DNA of 64,000 nt from positions 17,150-81,149 of the forward strand of contig QJOU01000033.1 of assembly GCA_003265685.1 (NCBI GenBank), in the 5' to 3' direction. Of the stretch, positions 34,383 to 44,061 are shown in pieces. Source of the DNA: Piscinibacter caeni. Its GTDB lineage: Bacteria; Pseudomonadota; Gammaproteobacteria; Burkholderiales; Burkholderiaceae_C. The stretch's first letter is position 1. Each line of letters begins with the position of its first letter. Position numbers and translations under genes: made by a program. The notes beneath the pieces are model-generated. The model ran no database searches and was not told the origin of the DNA. It saw only the letters and a program-made list of their open reading frames with translations.

Positions 34383-35153
34383 CTACATCAGCTCGAAGGC
34401 AGAGAGCACGCCGGTCAACCTCTCGTGACCGTCAACAACCAGCCATAGCGTTTGCGGCTCCTTCATTGGGTCAATGGCCGCGACGAGAGCCTCTACCTCA
34501 TCTGCTGCGTCGACGACTCTCGCGTCCACGAGGACAAGGCCGTGGGTAACCGCTTCCGAGATTGGCATCGCAAGTCGTGTTGGCCAGTCCTCTCGGCCAA
34601 GAAGGTACCTGGCCATAGAGGTCTCGGATACTAGCTTCCACCTGTCGGCAAAGACCGGTACGAATGAGAACGAATGCGTCAGCATCAATTGACGAGTCTG
34701 CGCAACTGGCTGCCAAGGCTCAACTGACACCGGCATCCTCACCATACAGTCCTTGATTTTGCGTCGTGGCATTTGCTGCTCGTTCATGAGCGCCTCCTCC
34801 AAGCCGATGCAGAGTTCAATCGCCGCCGATGTCGCATGACGTGCGTAGGCGCCCGTATGCATGGCGTCATTTCGAGCAACTCGTACCTGTTCGTACGGCG
34901 ACTCGAATGTGCCAAATCGATCTGGAAAGCGACCAGATAGATCGGACAGCACGACAGACTGCATCGCCAGGGCTGCGATGGGCTCACGGTATCGACCAAG
35001 ATGCGCCTTGCGTTGACTGAGTCGCAGGCCCAATGCTTCGAGCGCATAGCAGACTTCGTGGAATCCTTCGGCATCGGCAAGTGCTGCGTACCTCGCCGCT
35101 CTCAACTGATCGCGATGGTGCAGGCGTTCGTCCCATGAAAGCGTATGTGTCAT
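34383..35153 (-). CDS. CBS-domain protein, 256 aa
   Basis: The C-terminal half carries two CBS-like repeats: KDCMVRMPVSVEPWQPVAQTR with FSFVPVFADRW, then ISEAVTHGLVLVDARVVDA with LWLVVDGHERLTGVLSAFEL. CBS pairs sense adenosine nucleotides. The first 120 residues are helical and include RVARNDAMHTGAYARH, resembling HEPN-like or TIGR-type RNase motifs, but that is weak. It is divergent from the WYL regulator and convergent with the RepB-like gene. Confidence 0.65.
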   Translation of the reverse strand: MTHTLSWDERLHHRDQLRAARYAALADAEGFHEVCYALEALGLRLSQRKAHLGRYREPIAALAMQSVVLSDLSGRFPDRFGTFESPYEQVRVARNDAMHTGAYARHATSAAIELCIGLEEALMNEQQMPRRKIKDCMVRMPVSVEPWQPVAQTRQLMLTHSFSFVPVFADRWKLVSETSMARYLLGREDWPTRLAMPISEAVTHGLVLVDARVVDAADEVEALVAAIDPMKEPQTLWLVVDGHERLTGVLSAFELM

Positions 35154-35466
35154 GGCGCGAAATGATGCAGTGTCGAAGTTTGCGTTGCCCTTGATCTAAC
35201 GGGCAGCATACAGAGCCATGGCCATGGCGGCCTGCGTGCCTCTCGCCACCTCGGATCCACCAGTCAGTCGCAGGCGCCGCATCCAGTTCAATGCATGAGG
35301 ATCGCAGAACGCCGACGTACACGACATGCGGCGAGGAAGAGAGCCATCGGCTCGTTGACGCCGTGGCGAAGATCGAAACGGGGCGGCATGCGATTGAGAT
35401 CTGCTTCCCGGCTTCAACGACTACCGCCAAGTGCCGCCTGAGCAAGGTGATCAAAATGATGATCGC
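35154..35466. promoter_or_regulatory. Divergent control region of the CBS gene and WYL regulator
   Basis: This 313-base spacer must hold two outward promoters. A 14-base perfect palindrome, GCCATGGCCATGGC, is at 35215-35228 and could be an operator. No gene is supported here. Confidence 0.4.
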
Positions 35467-36408
35467 ATGCTATTCTTCCTGACACATGGACGCAACCCGA
35501 GTCGAGCCTTGAGCCCTGCCGTCGATCGACTGTCCCAGGCCCAGCGCGAGAGGCTGGCCTACCTCGAGATGCGGGCCTACTTCACGGGCGAGCTCAGACG
35601 CGCCGACATCGAGGCGCGATTCGGGATCAAGCCTGCAGCGTCGTCGCGCGATCTCCGCGCATATCGCGAGCTTGAGCCCGGAAACCTCAACTATGACGTG
35701 GCGGCGCGCTGCTACAGGCCCACGCCGCGCTTTAAGCCGATTTTCGAGTTCTCGACAGATCGAATCCTTGCCTGGTTGCTTCAAGGGTTCGGCGACGGGC
35801 TTGAGCTCAGACTCCGACGCATTGCGCCATGCGAGGGCCCGGGCAACCTAGCCAGGCCCAACCTGACCATTCTGTCGACCATCACTCGGGCGATGTGTGC
35901 GTCCCGTGCGGTCAGGGTCTCGTATCTGTCGCTCACGTCCGGGATGACCAAGCGCGAGGTGGTGCCCGTCGCTCTTGCAGACAACGGCTTGCGCTGGCAT
36001 GTGCGGGCGTTCGATCGACAGCGGGCTCGCTTTGCCGACTTCGTCCTTACTCGAATCGCCAAAGCCGAAGAGTTGGATGGCACGGTGTCAGAGCATGAAC
36101 TGCTCGGCTCCGACGAGCAGTGGTCTCGCGTCGTTGACCTCGAGTTGGTCCCGCACCCAGGGTTGAAGCAACCGAGAGCCGTGGAGGCTGACTTCGCGAT
36201 GCGCGATGGCGTGCTGCGAATTAAAGCGAGGGCCGCTCTGGCGGGCTACGTCCTGCGCCGATGGTCGGTTGATGCAAGCCCGGACCACCACCTTGATCCA
36301 GCCGCACACCAGCTCTGGCTGCGCAACACCCCAACGCTGTACGGCGTGGAGAGCGCCGCGATCGCTCCTGGCGTCGACCCTAGTTCCTCCGAGAGGGTTG
36401 CGGCCTAA
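35467..36408 (+). CDS. BrxR-like WYL-domain regulator, 313 aa
   Basis: BrxR/CapW-type regulators repress defence islands and use a WYL domain to sense a ligand. An N-terminal winged helix reads LSQAQRERLAYLEMRAYFTGELRRADI with EARFGIKPAASSRDLRAY. The WYL part contains VRVSYLSLTSGMTKREVVPVAL then LRWHVRAFDRQRARFADFVL, and a WCX-like C-terminus follows. It lies 188 bases before the DUF499 gene in the same direction. An earlier in-frame start at 35431 is possible. Confidence 0.82.
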   Translation: MLFFLTHGRNPSRALSPAVDRLSQAQRERLAYLEMRAYFTGELRRADIEARFGIKPAASSRDLRAYRELEPGNLNYDVAARCYRPTPRFKPIFEFSTDRILAWLLQGFGDGLELRLRRIAPCEGPGNLARPNLTILSTITRAMCASRAVRVSYLSLTSGMTKREVVPVALADNGLRWHVRAFDRQRARFADFVLTRIAKAEELDGTVSEHELLGSDEQWSRVVDLELVPHPGLKQPRAVEADFAMRDGVLRIKARAALAGYVLRRWSVDASPDHHLDPAAHQLWLRNTPTLYGVESAAIAPGVDPSSSERVAA

Positions 36409-36596
36409 TGATTCTTTCGCCTTGCTCAATTGCTGCCGGAACCTTCGGCATTAAGAGCCGTATCGACCCATTGACCCCGCTGCCGCGCCATCTGGCCGAG
36501 AGCGGCGTGTTCTCTGGTCGCGTTGAGCAGGCCAATCTTCCGAACACGTGCTGCTTTGCATGAGCAGTACACAACGAACTACGAGAGGGAACGCAT

Positions 36597-39347
36597 ATGC
36601 TTGGACTGCAACTGCGTGAGGAGTTTCGAGGCAAACGCCTCAAGGGCACGGCCATCGAGTTGTCCAACGACTCGAACACCGGCGCGACTCAGATTGCTGC
36701 CAAGCAGTTCCTAGAGATCACGTATCCGACGCACGACTTGCTGAAGGGCATTGAAGCGGTCGGCCCCAACCAGGGGCGCCCGGTGGTGGTCATCGGCGAA
36801 CGCGGCCTCGGTAAGTCGCACCTGATGGCTGCGCTCTATCACGCCGTGAACGATGCGGCGTCCACGGGAGCTTGGCTGAACTCGTGGGCGACGACGCTGG
36901 GCGATCCCAAGATCGGAAAGATCGCACTGCGCGAAGGCATGCAAGTCATCGGCGAAAGCCTTCATCGGCAGCGCTACAAGTTCCTTTGGGACCTCCTGTT
37001 CGAGCGACATCCCCACGGCACCTATATCAAAGGCAAGTGGGAGGGTATGGGCGCTGCCAAGACGGACATTCCGTCGGACAAGCTCATCGTCGAACTGCTG
37101 GAACACACGCCGACCATGCTGCTGCTGGACGAGTTCCAAACCTGGTTCGATGGCCTCACGAACACCAAGCAGTACCCCTGGAAGAACTGGGCGTTCAACT
37201 TCATCCAGATCCTGTCCGAGATCGCCAAGGAACGGCCCGATCTGCTGGTGCTAGTGATCTCTGTGCGCAACGGCGGGAGCGATGCGTACCAGCAGGTGCA
37301 TCGCGTTAATCCCGTAGCGATCGACTTCAAGGCCGGAGGCAACGCAGAACGCATCCAGCAGGACCGCCGTCGGATGCTTCTGCACCGCCTGTTCGATAAC
37401 CGTATGCAGATGGCGAGCGGCACGATCGAATCGTTGGTGGCCCAGCACGTGACAGAGGCGTTCCGCCTACTCGATGTGCCCCCGTCCGAGCAGGACCGCA
37501 AGCGCAAGGAATTCGTCGAATCCTGGCCATTCGCGCCGCATCTGCTGCGTCTGCTGGAAGAGCAGGTCCTCATCGCCACCGATGCCCAGGAGACGCGCGA
37601 CATGATTCGCATCCTGGCCAATCTCTACAAGAGCAGGGGCGAGGCCGCTCCCGTGCTGACGGCTGCCGACTTCCGCCTGGACGATGATGCGTCGGGCATC
37701 GGCGCGCTCCTGGACTCGGTCTCCAACGAGCACCACCGCACGCTGCGTGAGAAGGCCCAGCAGAACATCATCTCGGTCACGGAGGCGGTCTACGACCACC
37801 AGACCGCCGCCCCGCACCTGCAGGAGATCGTGGGTGCGCTCTGGCTGCGATCGATTGCGGTGGGCAATCTCGCGGGCGCTGAGCCAGCCACGCTGCAGGT
37901 GGACATCACCCGCGGCAAGGCCGTAGACGACAACGCCTTCCAGGTCGAGCTCGCGACCATCGTCGAGAACAGCTTCAACATCCACCAGGATGGCCCGAGG
38001 CTGGTGTTCCGGGAAGAGGAGAACCCGCGCGCAAAGCTGATGGCTTGTGCACGCAACGACAAGCTCTTCACCGATGGTTCGGATCAGGCCCAGCTCGCCA
38101 AGCAAGTGCGGTACGTCATCGGCGGCACCGACGAGGTCGCCAAGACATTCCGGGTGATCGCGCTGCCGAAGACATGGCTGACGGATCCCTGGTCGTCCCT
38201 CGACGAAGCCGAACAGCCCGACCGCTGGGACGAACGGCTGCCCATCCTCGTGCTGCCCGAAGAGCCCGAGAAGCTCGAGCATCAGTTGGGGCGTTGGCTC
38301 AAGGACCACCTGCAGAAGCGGCGCAACACCATCCGCTTTCTGCTGCCACGATCGGGTTCGACGAACGCTTTCCTCGACCGCGACCTTCTCATCCTGGCTC
38401 GTGCGGAGATGAAGGCGCAGGAGTGGAGCGGGCAGAACCCCGAATACAAGAAGCTCCACAAGGAGTTCGAGGGCACGTTGCGCGACAACCTGAAGAAGCG
38501 GTTCGACCGCTTCGCCGTCCTGCATCGCTACGACCACCAGAACTCGCACCTGTCCCGGTTCAACGTCGAGAGCCTGAAGAAGCAAGGGGCGCAGATCCCC
38601 GAGGCCATTGAAGAGGCCATGACCAACGACCTCTTCGTGCCGGAGGACTTCGAAGAGCTTGTGCTCGAAGCAGCCGCCGACAATGCGCCTGTTGGCAAGT
38701 TGCTGCGCGAACTGCAAGAGCCTCGCCCCGCAGGCCATGACTGCATTCCCTGGCTGGGCGAGACAGTCATGAAGGAGCGCCTCGTGCGCCTGTGCGCACG
38801 CGGCAAGATCGCCATCAACCTGCGCGGGCTCGAGTACCTGCAGACTCACGCCGGCGAGGATGAAGACGTCGCTTGGAAGCGCCTGCGGCCGAAGCTCTCG
38901 TACACGGGCCGACAGCTCGATGAGGTCTTCCTCATGGTGCCGTCGGCGGTGCCCAGCACCGGCGGCGCGACGCCGCCGACCCCTCAGCCGGGAGGTGGCG
39001 CAGGTGGTGGTGGCCTCTTTGGTGGTGGCACTACACCGCCGCCCCCGCCGCAAACTGTCCCCGGCGGGGAGCAGACGCCAGGTGGCGCGGCCCCGCCGCC
39101 TGGTGGAATCTTCGGCGGCGGCAGCCCGACGATGGGCGCCAAGCCGCGCGTTCCTCTGAGCAACCCTGCTACGTCGCCGCTCAATCTCATCGGCAAGCTC
39201 GAAGGCTGGGGCATCGGGCCGGCCACCCAGGTGGCGGAGGTCTCGATCAAGGTGTCGGCCGCGACAGGGGCGCAGCTGAAGGAGCTTCTCAAGAAGCTGC
39301 CCGATGGCATGACCTTCGAGCTCAGCCTCGAGAAGGAGGACAAGTGA
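36597..39347 (+). CDS. DUF499 AAA+ ATPase of a BREX-like system, 916 aa
   Basis: Walker A GERGLGKSH lies at 67-75 and Walker B LLLDEFQ at 175-181. The layout LKGIEAVGPNQGRPVVVIGE is typical of DUF499 (COG1483) ATPases found with DUF1156 methylases. A long helical body follows. Residues about 785-850 are a Gly/Pro linker (GGAGGGGLFGGGTTPPPPP) before a small conserved C-terminal domain. It occupies the place of BrxC. Its stop overlaps the pglZ start region (TGATG). It likely powers the defence complex. Confidence 0.85.
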   Translation: MLGLQLREEFRGKRLKGTAIELSNDSNTGATQIAAKQFLEITYPTHDLLKGIEAVGPNQGRPVVVIGERGLGKSHLMAALYHAVNDAASTGAWLNSWATTLGDPKIGKIALREGMQVIGESLHRQRYKFLWDLLFERHPHGTYIKGKWEGMGAAKTDIPSDKLIVELLEHTPTMLLLDEFQTWFDGLTNTKQYPWKNWAFNFIQILSEIAKERPDLLVLVISVRNGGSDAYQQVHRVNPVAIDFKAGGNAERIQQDRRRMLLHRLFDNRMQMASGTIESLVAQHVTEAFRLLDVPPSEQDRKRKEFVESWPFAPHLLRLLEEQVLIATDAQETRDMIRILANLYKSRGEAAPVLTAADFRLDDDASGIGALLDSVSNEHHRTLREKAQQNIISVTEAVYDHQTAAPHLQEIVGALWLRSIAVGNLAGAEPATLQVDITRGKAVDDNAFQVELATIVENSFNIHQDGPRLVFREEENPRAKLMACARNDKLFTDGSDQAQLAKQVRYVIGGTDEVAKTFRVIALPKTWLTDPWSSLDEAEQPDRWDERLPILVLPEEPEKLEHQLGRWLKDHLQKRRNTIRFLLPRSGSTNAFLDRDLLILARAEMKAQEWSGQNPEYKKLHKEFEGTLRDNLKKRFDRFAVLHRYDHQNSHLSRFNVESLKKQGAQIPEAIEEAMTNDLFVPEDFEELVLEAAADNAPVGKLLRELQEPRPAGHDCIPWLGETVMKERLVRLCARGKIAINLRGLEYLQTHAGEDEDVAWKRLRPKLSYTGRQLDEVFLMVPSAVPSTGGATPPTPQPGGGAGGGGLFGGGTTPPPPPQTVPGGEQTPGGAAPPPGGIFGGGSPTMGAKPRVPLSNPATSPLNLIGKLEGWGIGPATQVAEVSIKVSAATGAQLKELLKKLPDGMTFELSLEKEDK

Positions 39348-40336
39348 TGGGGCTCGATGCCAACCTGCTGCAGCGCCTGACCAGAGGGTCGGTCGAAGAG
39401 GCGTGGCAGGCCATCGTGGGCAGCGCGGTTGACATCGCTTCCAAGCCCCTGGCCCCGGGCAACGCGCCCAGCGAAGTCATCAAGCGCGACCGTGAGATCG
39501 GCGCACTCGATCACTTCTTGTCATCCAGCGGGTGGGATCTTTGGCAGGCGTTCGGCGATACCGTCGAGCGTACCTCGGATCAGCTCGTGAAGTGGTGGAA
39601 CGAGCCCTACAGCGCCAAGGCGGTGTTGATCCTGGATGGCTTGTCGCTCCGAGAACTGCCCTGGTTGCTACAGGGAGCCAAGGAACGAGGCTTCGCGTTG
39701 CACCAGGTGACCGCGACGGCGTCGGAGTTGCCGGGTGAGACCAACGAGTTCGCTCGGGCCCTGGGCTTCGGCAGCCGGAGTCAGCTGCAGAACAACGGTG
39801 GCGGCCTCGCGCACAAGCTGCAACCCGCGCACACCGAATGCGTCGACATGCCTTGGAAGGACTGCGAGGGCCTCATCAACGGCACGCCGAACTGGGTGTT
39901 CTGGCATCACTGGCCGGATAGCAAGGTCCATGATGGATCAGGCGCAGGCCAGGGTCTGGACCTGTTGACGCGCGATGCTGCCGGCCAGCTCAGCGGGGAC
40001 GACTTCTGGTCCTTCGTCGAACGGCTCGCGACCGGGAGGCGACTCGTCATCACCTCGGATCATGGTTATGCAGCCACCGGCTACTTCCCCGACGCAGAAG
40101 GCGAGGTCGGCCAGTTCCTCAAGAAGACGTTTTCCAGTGGCCGCAGCGCAGCCGGCACTGGCGACACCGGACCCTTCGTTCCCCCTGTTGCCCTGCAGAT
40201 CAACAGCCCGCACGGTGCGCACCTCCTCGCCCTTGGCCGGCGGAAATGGCGCAGCCAGGGTGGCTACCCAACGCTGACGCATGGCGGCCTGTCGCTGCTC
40301 GAAGTGCTTTCGCCCTTCGTCGAACTCACCAAGTAA
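39347..40336 (+). CDS. pglZ: PglZ-domain protein, 329 aa
   Basis: PglZ has an alkaline-phosphatase-superfamily core and is the hallmark of BREX and relatives. VLILDGLSLRELPWL holds the metal Asp and nucleophile region, VITSDHGYAATGYF the second metal site, and THGGLSLLEVLSPFVEL the closing motif. At 329 residues it is far shorter than canonical BREX PglZ (about 650-850), keeping mainly the core. A GTG three bases upstream is an alternative start. It is tightly coupled to the DUF499 gene. Confidence 0.87.
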   Translation: MGLDANLLQRLTRGSVEEAWQAIVGSAVDIASKPLAPGNAPSEVIKRDREIGALDHFLSSSGWDLWQAFGDTVERTSDQLVKWWNEPYSAKAVLILDGLSLRELPWLLQGAKERGFALHQVTATASELPGETNEFARALGFGSRSQLQNNGGGLAHKLQPAHTECVDMPWKDCEGLINGTPNWVFWHHWPDSKVHDGSGAGQGLDLLTRDAAGQLSGDDFWSFVERLATGRRLVITSDHGYAATGYFPDAEGEVGQFLKKTFSSGRSAAGTGDTGPFVPPVALQINSPHGAHLLALGRRKWRSQGGYPTLTHGGLSLLEVLSPFVELTK

Positions 40337-40348
40337 GGAACGCGCCGA

Positions 40349-43300
40349 ATGGCCAACAAGAAAGAACTACTGGCGCAGGAAGTTGCGAAGGCCGTCGGTG
40401 CCGGCAAGACTGTCGCCCTGGAGACTGTCGATTTCAGCGATCCGAATAGGCCAAAGACCTGCCTGGAGGTGGACTTCCCGATCCTTCCGGTGAACCAGGT
40501 CGCGATCATCGAAGGCAACGCCGGCAAACCCATCTACCAGATGTCCAAGTGGTGGGCGAGGCGGCGGTCCAGTGTCTTCCGTTCCATGCTGATCGCAGCG
40601 GCGACCAAGGCGCCAGACGATCCGTCGCATGCGGCCAAGCTGGTGTGGGACAACTACTACGCCAACCACCAGAAGCGCGGGGCCTTCAAGCATCTCAAGG
40701 TTGCCGACATCTTCATGGGCGGTGGAACCACGTTGGTCGAGGGTTCGCGCCTGGGTATGCAGATGACCGGCAACGATCTGAATCCCGTCGCCTGGTTCGT
40801 GGTCAAGCAGGAGTTGGCCAATGTCGATCTGGAGCAGGTAAAGAAGCTGCTCGCCGACATCGAAGCGGAAGTGAAGCCGCAGATCATGCCGTACTACTAC
40901 TGTGACGGCCCGGAGGGCGAAAAAGGCAAGTGGACCCACCTGCCGACCAAGAAGGTGATGCCGGCTGACTTCGACCCGCTCACCATCCCCCGTGACGAGC
41001 GCAAAGACTATCGCTACGAGGGCCCGGAGATCATCTACACATTCTGGGCTAAGCACGGGCCTTGTCAGGTGACCGGCTGCGGTCACCGTACACCGATCAT
41101 GAGCAGCCCGGTGATGGCGGTGAAGACGCTCACCGTCAAGCACTGGGAACGCACGTGCGGCAAGTGCGGCGAGGCGTTCGATGTGGAGGAAGAAGCGGCG
41201 CGCATGGCTCCCGACGCGCCGTTCTATGTTGCCCCCACAGAAGCGCCGTACTCGGTGCTTGACCGCAAGAAGGGCGTGATCTGCCCGCACTGCGGCCACG
41301 CCGCGATGGTGAATCTGGGCAAGGGCAAGAACAAGAAGGTGGAGTTGAGCCTGCTGGTGCATCCGCAGTGGCTGGCGGGCGAGGCGAAGCAGGACGCAAG
41401 CGGCCAGTCCTACGGGGGGTCAGCGCAGGATGACGTGGCGGCGACCACGCGCTGGGACGCGGCACGCGCCGCGAAGATTCGCCTGCTGGAAGTGCGTGGC
41501 TCACTGCCGGATGAAGTGACCGACCCGGAGACGAACACGAAGTTCAGTACGGTACCGAGCACCACAATTGCTCGTGGCGGTTACGCGTGTGCCGCCTGCG
41601 GTGCGAAGCAAACGCTCGTGAGTTCGCTAGCAATTACCAACGACACCGCGCCAATGGCGGCCTACGCGGTGCAGGGCTACGCTCCCCAGCGTGACGAAGC
41701 AGGCAAGCCCTACAACGGTCGATTCTTCGCTGCTCACGGCGTGGCTCATGCCCGCCAGTACGACGCGGCACTAACTGAATGGGACGCGCGTAAAGAAGGA
41801 GATCTGAAAGATTACTGGCCGCGCTCGGAAGTCCCGGATAGTTTGCGCGCAACTGTGAAGGATGTTTTCAAGACTGCGCATTGGCAGACACACTGGAGAA
41901 TGATGTTCCATCCGCGGCAGTTGCTCGTGCACGCGCAGCTTCTGAAGGCCATCGTGACGACCGGTGCATACGATTGGCCCATCCGTGAGTTTGTCCTCGG
42001 TGCTTTCCAGCAGTACCTGAGAAATCAGAACCTGCTTTGCTTTTGGAACACCCAAGCGGACAAGCTGGAGCCGCTCTTTTCTGGCAATAACTATCGCCCG
42101 ATATCACTCCCTGTCGAGAATTGTGTCTTCGCGTCCCTTGGACGTGGCAACTGGGCATCCAGTGTCGAAGGAATCTGCGAAGGCCGAGATTGGTCAATTC
42201 GACCTTGGGAAATCGTCAGTGGTGAAGGCTTGCGAAGCCAAGCAGCCTCGCTTGCAGACGAGTTCGGCGGAAAGAGCGAGAAGGTCTACCCAGGTGATCC
42301 AATGCAGGATGCAGAGGTGTTCTGCGGATCGTCTACAGACTTAGAGAAGATTGCAGATTGCAGTCTGGACCTGGTAATCACAGACCCACCCTTCAGCGAG
42401 TTGGTTCAGTATTCCGAGTTTGCAGACTTCTTCTACGTTTGGTTGCGACTGGCGCTGAAGAACAAATACCCCGAATACTTCTTCGCCGATTACACGCCTA
42501 AGTCGCTGGAAGCGGTTGCCAACAAGTTCCGCGAGCCGGAAGACCCAGACGGCTTCTACCAACGCTTACTCACGCAGTGCTGGCGTGAGGCGCATCGCAC
42601 GCTCAAGCCTGGCGGCATCTTGGCCTTCACCTTCCACCACAGCGAGGATGAGCCGTGGGTAGCGGTGCTGGAATCGCTTTTCGATGCGGGGTTCTACCTC
42701 GAAGCGACCTATCCCATCCGCTCGGACGAAACAAAGGGCGAGAACGCGCAGTTTGGTGCGCAGAAAATTGAGTACGACGTCATTCACGTCTGCCGCAAGC
42801 GTACCGAAGAGCCTAGGGCGGTCAGTTGGGGTCGGATGCGCCGCGAGGTGATGGCCGATGTGCGCCAGCTCCAGGCCATGCTGGAGAACCACGCGAAGGA
42901 GGGCCTGCCTGCGGCGGACATCCAGGTGATCCGACGCGGGAAGGCGCTGGAGTACTTCTCTCGCCACTACGGCAGGGTCTACGTTGACGAAGGGCGCGCG
43001 ATCTCGGTCAAGGATGCGCTCGTCGGCATCAACCAACTCATCGACGAAGACTCTGACAAGGGCAAAGAGCCGCCGCCTGTCAACGCCGAGCCGATCACTC
43101 GGCAATTTCTCCGCACCTTCGGCACAGCGCGCGAGCTCAAGCGCGACCAGCTGCAGAAGTTCTTGAAGGGCTCGATCACCACGCCGGACGAGTTCGAGCA
43201 ACGCGGTTGGTGTGCGGAGAAAAATAAAGTCTTTACGCGCGTGAATCCACTGGATTTCGCCCGGGAGTGGTCCGGCAAGCACCGCCGCCGCTTGACCTCC

Positions 43301-43555
43301 GACCTCGATCAGTCTCTCGTGCTCATTGGGGCCTGCTTCGACGGCAGTGGCATCAACGCCTCCGATACCCTGAAGAACGAGAACTTCAAGCCCCACGTCG
43401 CGCTCAAGCCGCTACTGGAGTGGCTGCATCGCAACGGGCCGGATCAAGCGACTCGAAACGCGGCTTCCCGCGCCGTGTCCATCTACAACGCCTGGGCCGC
43501 CACGCAAGGGGTGAAGCCGACGCAGGGCTCGTTGTTCGAGGAGTACGAGCTGTGA
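40349..43555 (+). CDS. DUF1156-type adenine DNA methyltransferase, 1068 aa
   Basis: This matches the COG1743 group (PglXI-like in type 3 BREX). DUF1156 covers the first 100 residues (FPILPVNQVA, YQMSKWWARRRSSVFRS). SAM motif I is ADIFMGGGTTLVEG at 119-132; motif IV, DPPF, is at about 679-682 with VITDPPFSELVQY. Three Cys pairs (CGKCG, CPHCGH, CAACG) suggest zinc ribbons. The segment 41820-42500 is lower in GC than the flanks. It probably marks self DNA. Its stop overlaps the next GTG start. Confidence 0.88.
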   Translation: MANKKELLAQEVAKAVGAGKTVALETVDFSDPNRPKTCLEVDFPILPVNQVAIIEGNAGKPIYQMSKWWARRRSSVFRSMLIAAATKAPDDPSHAAKLVWDNYYANHQKRGAFKHLKVADIFMGGGTTLVEGSRLGMQMTGNDLNPVAWFVVKQELANVDLEQVKKLLADIEAEVKPQIMPYYYCDGPEGEKGKWTHLPTKKVMPADFDPLTIPRDERKDYRYEGPEIIYTFWAKHGPCQVTGCGHRTPIMSSPVMAVKTLTVKHWERTCGKCGEAFDVEEEAARMAPDAPFYVAPTEAPYSVLDRKKGVICPHCGHAAMVNLGKGKNKKVELSLLVHPQWLAGEAKQDASGQSYGGSAQDDVAATTRWDAARAAKIRLLEVRGSLPDEVTDPETNTKFSTVPSTTIARGGYACAACGAKQTLVSSLAITNDTAPMAAYAVQGYAPQRDEAGKPYNGRFFAAHGVAHARQYDAALTEWDARKEGDLKDYWPRSEVPDSLRATVKDVFKTAHWQTHWRMMFHPRQLLVHAQLLKAIVTTGAYDWPIREFVLGAFQQYLRNQNLLCFWNTQADKLEPLFSGNNYRPISLPVENCVFASLGRGNWASSVEGICEGRDWSIRPWEIVSGEGLRSQAASLADEFGGKSEKVYPGDPMQDAEVFCGSSTDLEKIADCSLDLVITDPPFSELVQYSEFADFFYVWLRLALKNKYPEYFFADYTPKSLEAVANKFREPEDPDGFYQRLLTQCWREAHRTLKPGGILAFTFHHSEDEPWVAVLESLFDAGFYLEATYPIRSDETKGENAQFGAQKIEYDVIHVCRKRTEEPRAVSWGRMRREVMADVRQLQAMLENHAKEGLPAADIQVIRRGKALEYFSRHYGRVYVDEGRAISVKDALVGINQLIDEDSDKGKEPPPVNAEPITRQFLRTFGTARELKRDQLQKFLKGSITTPDEFEQRGWCAEKNKVFTRVNPLDFAREWSGKHRRRLTSDLDQSLVLIGACFDGSGINASDTLKNENFKPHVALKPLLEWLHRNGPDQATRNAASRAVSIYNAWAATQGVKPTQGSLFEEYEL

Positions 43556-44052
43556 GGCAAGTCCTGGACACCGTGTGGCAGCGGCGGGGCACCAGCTGGG
43601 TCTGGGACGAAGAGGCGCGCAACCAGGTCTGCTCGGCCTCGGAGGTCTGGAGCCTGCGACAGTTGCTCCAGGCCGTGGGCAACTGGCCGAATGACCTGCC
43701 CAGTAATGGCGGTCGGACCTTGGTCGTGGCGGGGCTCGAGGGGGGGCTCGATCTCCTGGCGCCCGACGACGCCGAGGCGTGGTTGGGCGATGCAATCAAG
43801 GCCGCGATCCTTGCGTTCCAGGACGAGTACGGCGGTGAGGCGGCGCTGATCTTCTGGCTGCCGCTCGGCCAGAGCCGGCTCAAGGTGCAAACGGCCAGTG
43901 ACGCGGTGGCCTGGGTCTGCGAGGCGCCTCATCGCGGTAGCCACCTCGACTTCGGCCGCATCTTGTGGGGCGAGGCGAACGAGTACCCGCAAGAGATCCT
44001 TCTGCGAGAGGGCAGCAAGCCGGCGGGCTTGTTCCATCTGCGGATCACCTGA
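43552..44052 (+). CDS. Uncharacterised BREX-like component, 166 aa
   Basis: The gene starts with GTG overlapping the methyltransferase stop and ends 9 bases before the helicase start, so it is an integral part of the operon. The protein is alpha/beta with LVVAGLEGGLDLLAP and EAALIFWLPLGQ. No known nuclease or ATP motif is seen. I do not recognise the family; it may be a structural or targeting subunit. Confidence 0.68.
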   Translation: MRQVLDTVWQRRGTSWVWDEEARNQVCSASEVWSLRQLLQAVGNWPNDLPSNGGRTLVVAGLEGGLDLLAPDDAEAWLGDAIKAAILAFQDEYGGEAALIFWLPLGQSRLKVQTASDAVAWVCEAPHRGSHLDFGRILWGEANEYPQEILLREGSKPAGLFHLRIT

Positions 44053-44061
44053 GGCCGGCAC

